A stretch of DNA of 12,261 bases from Quisquiliibacterium sp. (GTDB lineage: Bacteria; Pseudomonadota; Gammaproteobacteria; Burkholderiales; Burkholderiaceae_E), in assembly GCA_030830765.1 (NCBI GenBank), contig JAURMJ010000126.1:1-12261 (forward strand), read 5' to 3'. This document shows positions 6,012 through 12,261 of this stretch, in pieces. Positions within the stretch are counted from its first letter, which is position 1, and each line of letters opens with the position of its first letter. The notes under the pieces were generated by a model. That model searched no databases. It worked only from the letters and a program-made list of their open reading frames with translations, and was not told the origin of the DNA. The position numbers and the translations under genes were made by a program.

Positions 6012-8189
6012 GTGAAATCTAGCTCTGCCGGTACCGAGCCTCATCGAATTGCCCGTATCGCCGTCGATGTGCCGGGCGCCATGGGCTTCGATTATCGCGT
6101 GCCGTCCGACTTGGAAGGACAGGTGCTGCGGGGCAGCTGGGTATTGGTTCCCTGGGGCAGGGCGCGCAGGGTCGGCCTGGTGACGCAACTGCTCGAGCAC
6201 TCGGAGGTGTCGCCGGAAAAGTTGCGAGATCTGCTCTCGGTGATTGCCGATGCGCCGGCACCGGACCCTGCCTGGTTCGAATTGCTGGAATTTGCTGCCC
6301 GTTACTATCACCGTGGTTTCGGCGAGGTGGCACTGCCGGCTGTGCCCAAACTGTTCCGAAGCCCGCCATCGCCAAAGGCGCGGGGTTCGGCATTTCATCG
6401 CGCCCGAGTGCGTGCCGCGCGCTTGCTTGCGAACGCGGAATCAGTCCCGGTGTCGACGCCGCCGGCGCTCACGGCCGAGCAGCGCGTTGCGCTGGACGCG
6501 CTGGTTGACTGCGGGCAGTTCGCCGTGCACTTGTTGCACGGCGTTACCGGCAGTGGCAAGACCGAGGTTTATCTGCACTGGCTTGCCGCCGTCCTGCAGC
6601 GCAGCGCAACGGCACAGGTCCTGCTCCTGGTTCCCGAAATCGCTCTGACACCCCAGCTGATTCGTCAGATCGAACAGCGATTCTCCGGAGAGCCGGTCGC
6701 GGTGTTGCATAGCGAGCTGGCCGATGGCGAACGGGCCGCGCATTGGCTGGCGGCTGCCGAGGGTCGCGTGCGCGTCATTGTCGGGACGCGGCTGGCTATC
6801 CTGACGCCATTGCCCGGCCTGTCTGCGATCGTCGTCGATGAGGAGCATGATGCGTCCTACAAGCAGCAGGAAGGGGTGCGTTACTCCGCGCGGGATCTGG
6901 CGGTCGCGCTCGCGCAGCAGCGCCGGATTCCGATCGTTCTTGGTTCTGCCACGCCGTCCCTTGAATCCTGGCTGGCGGCCCGGCGAGGCAGATATCGCTT
7001 GTTGAGCCTGCCGAACCGTGTGGGGGGCGGTGTTCTGCCTGCCTTGCACCTGATCGAACCGCAGCCACGCCAGCTTCGTCACGGACTGATGCCGCAGACG
7101 GTCGAGGCTATTTCCGACGCGCTGGCGCGCAACCAGCAGGCGCTGGTGTTTCTGAACCGACGCGGTTACGCGCCGGTGCTGGGCTGCGAAGCCTGCGGTT
7201 GGCTAAGCCAGTGTGATCATTGCAGCGCCTATCGTGTGCTGCATCGGGAGGGGCGGCCGAACGCCGCGCAGCGGCCGCAGGACGCGGCGCAGTCCGTTCC
7301 CCTTGGATCGAAGCGGACCGGCGCGCCTGGTCGACCGTCCTCCTACCGGTTGGTCTGCCATCACTGCGCGGCAGAAGGTCCAGTGCCGCATCACTGCCCC
7401 GAATGCGGCAATGTTGATCTGAAACCGGTTGGTCGTGGCACGCAGCGGATTGAGGAAGGCCTGTCCGAGCTGTTCGCCGGGGCACGGATCGCACGGGTTG
7501 ACCGCGACGTGGCCCGCCGACGTCACGCAGCTCGTCAGGCGATCGATGCCGCGCATGCCGGTGAGGTCGATATCCTGGTTGGTACACAGATGCTTGCCAA
7601 GGGTCACGATTTCAGGCGCCTGAGCGTCGTTGCAGCGCTTGATGTCGATGGCGCACTGTTTTCAGCAGACTTTCGGGCGCCTGAGCGGCTGTTCGCGCTG
7701 ATGATGCAGGTCTCGGGTCGGGCAGGTCGCGGTGCACAGGGAGCCCGCGTGATTGTGCAGACCCGCTTCGGCACCCATCCGCTCTTTGCTGCCCTGACTC
7801 GGCATGATTACGACGGCTTTGCCGATCGCCTGCTGACTGAGCGACAAGAGGCGGGATTGCCGCCGTTCATGTTTCTGGCCTTGCTGCGCGCCGAGGCTCC
7901 GGTGCTGCAGACGGCGCTGGACTTTCTTGCGCAGGCTGTGCAACTCGGGCGAAGTCTTGCGTCGGGTCCGGCAGACGGGGTCGCTGCCTCTGCTCAGCAG
8001 TCCGTGCAGGTGTTCGACGCCGTCCCGATGCCAATGATGCGAGTGGCTGGCAAGGAGCGTGCGCAGCTGCTGATCGAATCGCCTTCGCGACCCGTATTGC
8101 ATGCCTTCATCGATACCTGGCAAAGCCAGCTTGATGCGATCCGCACGCCAGTGCGCTGGACGTTGGAGGTTGATCCGCAGGAAATCTGA
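6012..8189 (+). CDS. priA: Primosomal protein N', replication restart helicase PriA
   Basis: PriA recognises abandoned replication forks, unwinds the lagging arm 3'-5' and starts primosome assembly for reloading DnaB. The preferred GTG start at 6012 gives 725 residues. The N-terminal DNA-binding domain begins RIARIAVDVPG and FDYRVP. The helicase core has Walker A TGSGKT (179-184), the Walker B box DEEH (276-279), GSATPSLES, and later GTQMLAKGHDF and QVSGRAGR. The zinc domain has all eight cysteines (392, 395, 401, 404, 449, 452, 462, 465), but about 32 extra, mostly polar residues (413-444) separate the second and third pairs. The frame is open to GTG 5898; I reject that start because residues before 6012 have atypical codon use and extend beyond the family N-terminus. 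No Shine-Dalgarno is seen at either start. The Rep-type helicase follows. Confidence 0.95.
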   Translation: MKSSSAGTEPHRIARIAVDVPGAMGFDYRVPSDLEGQVLRGSWVLVPWGRARRVGLVTQLLEHSEVSPEKLRDLLSVIADAPAPDPAWFELLEFAARYYHRGFGEVALPAVPKLFRSPPSPKARGSAFHRARVRAARLLANAESVPVSTPPALTAEQRVALDALVDCGQFAVHLLHGVTGSGKTEVYLHWLAAVLQRSATAQVLLLVPEIALTPQLIRQIEQRFSGEPVAVLHSELADGERAAHWLAAAEGRVRVIVGTRLAILTPLPGLSAIVVDEEHDASYKQQEGVRYSARDLAVALAQQRRIPIVLGSATPSLESWLAARRGRYRLLSLPNRVGGGVLPALHLIEPQPRQLRHGLMPQTVEAISDALARNQQALVFLNRRGYAPVLGCEACGWLSQCDHCSAYRVLHREGRPNAAQRPQDAAQSVPLGSKRTGAPGRPSSYRLVCHHCAAEGPVPHHCPECGNVDLKPVGRGTQRIEEGLSELFAGARIARVDRDVARRRHAARQAIDAAHAGEVDILVGTQMLAKGHDFRRLSVVAALDVDGALFSADFRAPERLFALMMQVSGRAGRGAQGARVIVQTRFGTHPLFAALTRHDYDGFADRLLTERQEAGLPPFMFLALLRAEAPVLQTALDFLAQAVQLGRSLASGPADGVAASAQQSVQVFDAVPMPMMRVAGKERAQLLIESPSRPVLHAFIDTWQSQLDAIRTPVRWTLEVDPQEI

Positions 8190-8191
8190 GT

Positions 8192-8212
8192 GGTCTGATC
8201 ATGGATCAGACC
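8192..8212 (+). terminator. Perfect 9-bp hairpin between priA and rep
   Basis: GGTCTGATC (8192-8200) and GATCAGACC (8204-8212) pair perfectly around an ATG loop, starting 2 bases after the priA stop. There is no T-run after it, so it is best read as a 3' end stabiliser, an attenuator or a Rho-assisted terminator. As DNA it could also be an operator. Confidence 0.5.
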
Positions 8213-8244
8213 TGCATCGACCTCGCATCGCCGAAGTCCTCCGT

Positions 8245-8250
8245 TAGAAT
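8245..8250 (+). promoter_or_regulatory. Possible -10 box for the rep-type helicase gene
   Basis: TAGAAT matches the sigma-70 -10 box at 5 of 6 positions and lies 16 bases before the preferred start at 8267. No convincing -35 is found at 16-18 bases. If it is used, the untranslated leader is only about 10 bases, which agrees with the absence of a ribosome site. Confidence 0.4.
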
Positions 8251-8266
8251 CGCGCCCCTACACCCC

Positions 8267-10312
8267 ATGTCAGTCACACTCCCCGCCAACCTGAATCCTG
8301 CGCAGCGCGAGGCAATCCGCTATCTGGATGGCCCGTGCCTGGTGATTGCTGGCGCAGGCAGTGGCAAGACACGGGTCATCACGCAGAAGATCGCCCACCT
8401 GGTCGATGCGGGGTTCAATCCGTCGGCGATCGCGGCGATCACGTTCACGAACAAGGCGGCCCGCGAGATGGCCGAGCGGCTGGGCAAGCTGGTCCGGTTG
8501 CCCGATAAGGACCGGCCGTTGGTCAGTACGTTTCATTCGCTGGGCGTGCAGATGCTGCGCCGCGATTGCAAGCTGCTCGGCCTGAAGACAAGTTTTTCGA
8601 TTCTCGATTCCGATGATTCGATGGCGATCCTGCAGCAGGCGCTCGCAACGACTGATCGCAAGCTGCTGCGGGCAGCGCAAAGCTGCATTTCGCTTTGGAA
8701 GAATGCGCTGATCGACGCAGACGAGGCGCTTGCGCAGGCCGCCGACGAATCTGAGCATCAGATTGCACGCGCTTTTCGAGACTATGCGGCCACGCTCAAT
8801 GCGTATCAGGCGGTTGACTTTGATGATCTGATCGGGCTTCCGGTGCGTCTGCTGCGTGAACATCCGCAGGCGGCGCAGGCTTGGCGTGAGCGTCTGCGTT
8901 ATCTGCTCGTCGACGAGTATCAGGACACCAATGCCTGCCAGTATGAGCTGCTCAAGCTGTTGACCGGTCCACGTGCAGCCTTCACTGCCGTGGGCGACGA
9001 TGACCAGTCAATTTATGGCTGGCGCGGAGCGACGCTGGAGAATCTGGCCCGGCTCGCTGAGGATTTTCCGGCGCTGAAAGTCATCAAGCTCGAGCAGAAC
9101 TACCGTTCAAGCCTGACCATTCTGAAGGCTGCCAATCAGCTGATCTCCAATAACCCGAAACTGCATGAAAAAAAGCTGTGGTCCGAGCTGGGCATCGGCG
9201 ACCCGATCTCGGTGGTGGCCTGTGACAGTGACGAGCAGGAGGCTGAATCGGTCGTGATGCGCCTGCAGGCGCACAAGTTTGAGCGCCGTACGCGTTTTTC
9301 CGATTACGCAATTCTGTATCGCGGCAATCACCAGGCGCGGGTCTTCGAGCAGGCGCTGCGCAAGGAGAAGATCCCTTACCTGTTGTCCGGCGGGCAGTCA
9401 TTCTTTGAGCGTGCCGAGATCCGTGATCTGATGGCCTATCTGCGGCTGCTGGCCAATGATGAGGACGATCCGGCTTTCATCCGTGCGATCACCACGCCCA
9501 AGCGCGGGGTTGGGGCGGCCACGCTGACTGCATTGGGCGAATACTCCGGGATGCGCCACGTATCGATGTTCGCAGCCTTGTTTGAGAGCGGCTTCGAGTC
9601 GCGGCTTGCCGCCCGGCAGCTGGCGCCGCTGCGCGAGTTCGGCGAGTTCATCAACCGGATCGGCTGGCGGTCTGCCCGCGAACCGGCTGCTGAGGTGCTT
9701 GAGGAATTGATCACGGCGATCGGCTATCGTGCACATCTGTTTGAGACTCTGGATGACAAGCAGGCCGCTGCGCGCTGGCAGAACGTGACCGACTTCGTTG
9801 ACTGGCTCAAGAAACGGGCCGAAGAAGACGGGTCAACCCTGCTGCAGCTGGCGCAAAGCGTCGCCATCCTGTCGCAGCTTGATCGTGATGATTCCGACAC
9901 CGATGCGGTCCGCCTGACCACGGTTCATGCATCGAAGGGGCTGGAGTTTCCGCATGTGTTCATCGCCGGCTGCGAGGAGGGCATGCTGCCGCACCACGGC
10001 GGATTCACCGAAGAAGATGCCGGCAATGCGCAAGAGGAGAAGTTCGATAAGGAACAGCAGACCCGTCTCGAGGAAGAGCGTCGGCTGATGTACGTGGCTG
10101 TCACGCGGGCGCAGCGCAGCCTGACGCTGACCTGGTGCAAGGAGCGGCGTCAGGCTCGGGAGACCCGCACGCGGCAACCTTCACGGTTCATCGGCGAAAT
10201 GCAGTTGCAGGCCGGCGCTTCATCGACTCGAACCGTGACGCAGCAGGCGGCCCGCCAGCAGCTTGGGCGCCTGCGCGAGTTGCTGGGAAAGCCCGGGCGT
10301 GATGGCGGTTGA
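8267..10312 (+). CDS. rep: ATP-dependent superfamily 1A DNA helicase, Rep/UvrD type
   Basis: This is a 3'-5' DNA helicase that in Rep-like members clears proteins ahead of forks and helps restart replication. From ATG 8267 it has 681 residues, close to Escherichia coli Rep (673). Motifs in order: NPAQREAI (Q motif), Walker A AGAGSGKT (28-35), TFTNKAAREM, Walker B VDEYQDTN (Asp216, Glu217), GDDDQSIYGWRG (243-254), LEQNYRSS, TVHASKGLEF (552-561) and YVAVTRAQ near the C-terminus. The frame is open to an ATG at 8201, but that codon lies in the loop of a hairpin, and family members begin close to LNPAQREA, so 8267 is preferred. The short C-terminal tail and overall length fit Rep better than UvrD, though sequence comparison would settle it. 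It lies directly behind priA. Confidence 0.9.
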   Translation: MSVTLPANLNPAQREAIRYLDGPCLVIAGAGSGKTRVITQKIAHLVDAGFNPSAIAAITFTNKAAREMAERLGKLVRLPDKDRPLVSTFHSLGVQMLRRDCKLLGLKTSFSILDSDDSMAILQQALATTDRKLLRAAQSCISLWKNALIDADEALAQAADESEHQIARAFRDYAATLNAYQAVDFDDLIGLPVRLLREHPQAAQAWRERLRYLLVDEYQDTNACQYELLKLLTGPRAAFTAVGDDDQSIYGWRGATLENLARLAEDFPALKVIKLEQNYRSSLTILKAANQLISNNPKLHEKKLWSELGIGDPISVVACDSDEQEAESVVMRLQAHKFERRTRFSDYAILYRGNHQARVFEQALRKEKIPYLLSGGQSFFERAEIRDLMAYLRLLANDEDDPAFIRAITTPKRGVGAATLTALGEYSGMRHVSMFAALFESGFESRLAARQLAPLREFGEFINRIGWRSAREPAAEVLEELITAIGYRAHLFETLDDKQAAARWQNVTDFVDWLKKRAEEDGSTLLQLAQSVAILSQLDRDDSDTDAVRLTTVHASKGLEFPHVFIAGCEEGMLPHHGGFTEEDAGNAQEEKFDKEQQTRLEEERRLMYVAVTRAQRSLTLTWCKERRQARETRTRQPSRFIGEMQLQAGASSTRTVTQQAARQQLGRLRELLGKPGRDGG

Positions 10313-10319
10313 TTGCATC

Positions 10320-10358
10320 CTTGCGCCAGCCGGGGCAAGCTGACGGTTGTACCGTCTT
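10320..10358 (+). terminator. Tandem hairpins after the rep-type helicase gene
   Basis: Just after the stop, CTTGC (10320-10324) pairs with GCAAG (10335-10339), with an inner CC/GG pair after a G-G mismatch. Next, GACGGT (10342-10347) pairs with ACCGTC (10351-10356) around TGT and is followed by TT. The second stem is compact and stable but the T-tail is minimal, so it is a probable but weak intrinsic terminator. Confidence 0.45.
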
Positions 10359-10386
10359 GGGGTCAGGATTGCCAGATGTGATTTTC

Positions 10387-10423
10387 GCCAGCGCCCCCTC
10401 TGCGAAATGTGTTTTCCGCTGGC
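10387..10423. repeat. Inverted repeat upstream of the pilin operon
   Basis: GCCAGCG (10387-10393) and CGCTGGC (10417-10423) are exact reverse complements 23 bases apart. An overlapping alternative pair, TTTCGC (10383-10388) with GCGAAA (10402-10407), could not form at the same time. It lies in the 265-base gap before pilE, about 155 bases from its start. The rest of this gap shows no credible gene and no clear promoter. Confidence 0.4.
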
Positions 10424-10577
10424 AGACCCTGAGTTGCCAATGCTTGAACTGTGATGCCTTTGCAGCTCGCCGTCATCGTCGGACCGCTTCGATCTGCCTC
10501 TGTCGACCGCTGATCAGAATCGGCAAGCTTTAAGCCAGCCCTTGGGGCATGCTTGACATTGAGGAAAATCCGTCACT

Positions 10578-10988
10578 ATGTCTATCCAGAAAAATAATCT
10601 GCGCGGCTTCACGCTGATCGAACTGATGATCGTTCTGGCCATCGTTGCGATTCTGGTTACCGTCGCGTTGCCGGCTTACCAGAACCAGGTGCGCGCAGGA
10701 CGCCGCGCCGAGGCCCGCGAAGCACTGATGCGTATTCAGCAGGCGCAGGAGCGCTGGCGCTCGAACAACGTCAGTTATGCGTCGGCGCTCAGTGATCTGA
10801 ATGTCGCGGCGACAAGCATCGACGGAAATTACGCGATGTCGATCAGTGGCGTCTCCGCAACCGGCTACACCGCTACGGCCACGGCGCAGGCCAAGCAGGC
10901 GGGAGACACCGCCTGCGCAAGCATCACCGTGGCGGTGGCTGGCAACACTTCGACCTACGGGCCGACGAACACCTGCTGGGGGCGTTGA
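10578..10988 (+). CDS. pilE: Type IV pilus minor pilin, PilE family
   Basis: This is a type IV prepilin, cut and methylated by the prepilin peptidase PilD and then incorporated into, or priming, the pilus fibre. The class III leader is 10 residues with two lysine/arginine positions, ending at Gly10; the mature protein begins FTLIELMIVLAIVAILVTVALPAY, with Glu15 as the conserved +5 glutamate and a hydrophobic helix to about residue 33. The globular part has RRAEAREALMRIQQAQERW, typical of PilE/ComP-like pilins. Cys113 and Cys133 probably form the C-terminal disulfide loop. At 136 residues it is the usual size. GAGGA at 10561-10565 lies 12 bases before the ATG, slightly far but the best site seen. 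It opens an overlapping operon with two further prepilins, so a minor pilin is likelier than the main subunit. Confidence 0.85.
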   Translation: MSIQKNNLRGFTLIELMIVLAIVAILVTVALPAYQNQVRAGRRAEAREALMRIQQAQERWRSNNVSYASALSDLNVAATSIDGNYAMSISGVSATGYTATATAQAKQAGDTACASITVAVAGNTSTYGPTNTCWGR

Positions 10989-11584
10989 TGAGATCCTGGT
11001 CCGCGACCTGCGACCGGCGCACAGGGCTTGTGCGTTGTAAGCGGAACGTGCGGTTCAGGGCACTTCGCGGCATGACGCTTGTCGAGCTGATGATTGTGAT
11101 CGGCTTGCTTGGTGTGCTGGCAACACTGGCCGCGCCATCGTTCAGTGAATTTCGCCTGCGCGAACAGGTCAAGGGCGCTGCCAACAACCTTTACACCGAT
11201 CTGCAGTTTGCAAGGTCGGAATCTGTGCAACGCAATCGAGCGGTGTCGGTCAGTGTGACCTCAGGCAGCAGCTGGTGCTATGGAATCCACGAAGGCAACA
11301 CGCAGTGCGATTGTGAGACCGCCGGCAGCTGCAGCATCAAGACCGTCTCGTCATCCGATTTCAACAATGTGCAGATCGACGAGGCTGCGTTCGGTTCGCA
11401 GGCCTGGTATGTGATCGATCCGAGACGCGGTCAGATCATCGATGACACCGGCGCCGCAGCAAGCGGTACGGTCACTTTCACTGCCGGCGGTGGTAAAGAT
11501 CTTCGTGCTGCCGTGAATGCCGTCGGCCGGGTGAGCCTTTGCGCACCCTCAGGCAAGATCGGAGGCTATCCGACATGTCAGTGA
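10988..11584 (+). CDS. GspH/FimT family pseudopilin (minor pilin)
   Basis: The protein has 198 residues and a prepilin N-terminus: a basic leader to Gly28, then MTLVELMIVIGLLGVLATLAAP with Glu33 as the +5 glutamate. The following NLYTDLQFARSESVQRNRAVSV is the hallmark of the GspH/FimT family. Cysteines at 97, 107, 109, 115, 185 and 197 in the mature domain suggest up to three disulfides in the periplasm; WCYG and the C-terminal GGYPTC are usual in FimT/FimU proteins. Some FimT proteins bind DNA for natural transformation, which cannot be judged here. The ATG overlaps the pilE stop as TGATG, with a G-rich site at 10978-10982. The 28-residue leader is long; GTG 11030 would give 14 residues. It corresponds in position to fimU/fimT of other minor-pilin clusters. 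Confidence 0.85.
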   Translation: MRSWSATCDRRTGLVRCKRNVRFRALRGMTLVELMIVIGLLGVLATLAAPSFSEFRLREQVKGAANNLYTDLQFARSESVQRNRAVSVSVTSGSSWCYGIHEGNTQCDCETAGSCSIKTVSSSDFNNVQIDEAAFGSQAWYVIDPRRGQIIDDTGAAASGTVTFTAGGGKDLRAAVNAVGRVSLCAPSGKIGGYPTCQ

Positions 11585-12261
11585 GTGCCGATCTTCGCCC
11601 GTATCCCAGGAGGAACCAGGGTGCGAGCCGGCTCCCCGGCGTGGGACCCGGATCATCAGTACGCCACCTGACCCGATGTGCTCGCGAGCATGGTGTCACG
11701 CTGATCGAACTGATGATCGGCCTGACTCTCGGGCTGATCCTGATGGCGGGCACACTGGCACTTTTTGCCGGACACCTCACCAGCAACAATGAGCTGATGC
11801 GCACCACGCGGTTGAACAACGAGCTGCGCGGCGCGATGGACATGATCGTGCGCGACATCCGCCGTGCTTCTTACTGGGGCAACTCGATCTCTGGGGTCTG
11901 GTATCCGAACACCCCCGGCATTCAGGTCAATCCGTTTCTGCAAATCGATGCGGCCAACGCGGGGCAGTTCACCTATCGCTACGACAACAACGGCGATGGC
12001 ATTGTCGATGCGAACGAGACCTATCGTTTCCAGCGCAATGCAACCGACGGGACGATCGAGCTGGTTCAGCTGGCGGCCGATGGCAACACGGCGACCAGCA
12101 CGGTGCCGGTCAGCGATGAGCAGCTGACCGAGATTACGCAGCTTGCTTTCGCGCTCACCGACCGTACGGCAACCACGACTTGCCTGAAGACTGGTGCGGG
12201 TCCCACAACGCCGACACCACCACTGCTGCATATCCGGCAGATCACCGTCACGATCACCGGC
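11575..12261 (+). CDS. pilW: Type IV pilus minor pilin PilW, 5' part (3' end outside window)
   Basis: An open frame of 229 codons runs from ATG 11575 to the last base with no stop. Residues 41 onward read VTLIELMIGLTLGLILMAGTL after Gly40, a prepilin cleavage site with Glu45 at +5. The next part, NNELRGAMDMIVRDIRRASYWG, is typical of PilW, a minor pilin that works with PilX, PilV and PilY1 in priming pilus assembly. Residues 137-148 (Asp137, Asn139, Asp141, Gly142, Asp145, Glu148) form an EF-hand-like calcium loop. The start overlaps the FimT-family gene by 10 bases and has GGAGG at 11561-11565 with 9 bases of spacing. The leader of 40 residues is unusually long; GTG 11641 would give 18. PilV, often found between FimT/FimU and PilW, is absent here. 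Confidence 0.85.
   Translation, partial: MSVSADLRPYPRRNQGASRLPGVGPGSSVRHLTRCAREHGVTLIELMIGLTLGLILMAGTLALFAGHLTSNNELMRTTRLNNELRGAMDMIVRDIRRASYWGNSISGVWYPNTPGIQVNPFLQIDAANAGQFTYRYDNNGDGIVDANETYRFQRNATDGTIELVQLAADGNTATSTVPVSDEQLTEITQLAFALTDRTATTTCLKTGAGPTTPTPPLLHIRQITVTITG

Noticed and set aside
8201..8266. Upstream ATG start for the Rep-type helicase, adding 22 residues
   Set aside because: The ATG lies in a hairpin loop, has no ribosome site, and the extension is not expected for the family. A -10-like box lies between it and 8267.
10420..10438. Sigma-54 promoter before pilE (TGGCA ... TTGC)
   Set aside because: The GG and GC elements are 13 bases apart instead of the required 10.
10309..10533. 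74-codon plus-strand frame after the helicase gene
   Set aside because: It spans two hairpins, has no ribosome site, and its Cys/Arg-rich translation resembles no family I know.
10553..10582. Sigma-70 promoter with TTGACA at 10553 for pilE
   Set aside because: The matching -10 position would fall on the pilE start codon and reads poorly (TATGTC), so it cannot make a message with the full leader sequence.
11864..12127. 87-codon plus-strand frame inside pilW
   Set aside because: It is out of frame with the PilW translation, which runs unbroken from 11575 to the window end and has all family motifs.

Overview
The window looks like chromosomal DNA of a betaproteobacterium, most likely of the order Burkholderiales. 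It is GC-rich and gene-dense. The ATP synthase beta subunit carries the DELSPEDK variant that I associate with this class, and the order atp operon, then hemE, then priA is one I recognise from Burkholderiales. This placement rests on remembered family sequences; no search was run. No tRNA, rRNA, CRISPR array, insertion sequence or prophage gene is visible.

Layout. Positions 1-1269 hold the end of the ATP synthase operon: the C-terminal part of atpD and complete atpC, closed by a strong hairpin. After a 282-base gap, positions 1552-4525 hold three co-oriented, tightly spaced genes: a thiamine-diphosphate enzyme of the acetolactate synthase/benzoylformate decarboxylase superfamily, a small atypical NAD(P)-binding Rossmann protein, and a DUF599 membrane protein. 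Positions 4588-5682 are hemE (uroporphyrinogen decarboxylase). A 329-base AT-rich gap with a perfect DnaA box and several inverted repeats separates hemE from priA (replication restart helicase). priA is followed, after a perfect hairpin, by a Rep/UvrD-type superfamily 1 helicase. Another non-coding gap leads to a type IV pilus minor-pilin cluster (pilE, a GspH/FimT gene, pilW) that runs off the right edge.

How the genes work together. All genes are on the plus strand, but they fall into functional blocks: energy (atpDC), a small metabolic module of unknown substrate, haem synthesis, replication restart (PriA and Rep-type helicase side by side) and surface pilus assembly. The three pilin genes overlap end to end (TGATG, then a 10-base overlap) and are surely one operon. 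The pilW fragment is an uninterrupted reading frame to the last base, starting at 11575.

This is mostly ordinary core genome and I see no clear undescribed system. The items most worth a second look are: the DnaA-box cluster before priA; the about 32-residue insertion in the PriA zinc domain; starts of hemE, priA and rep that lack a Shine-Dalgarno sequence (hemE may be leaderless on GTG); the hairpin between priA and rep; the decarboxylase-like histidine in a protein likely to be labelled acetolactate synthase; and a canonical EF-hand-like loop in PilW.
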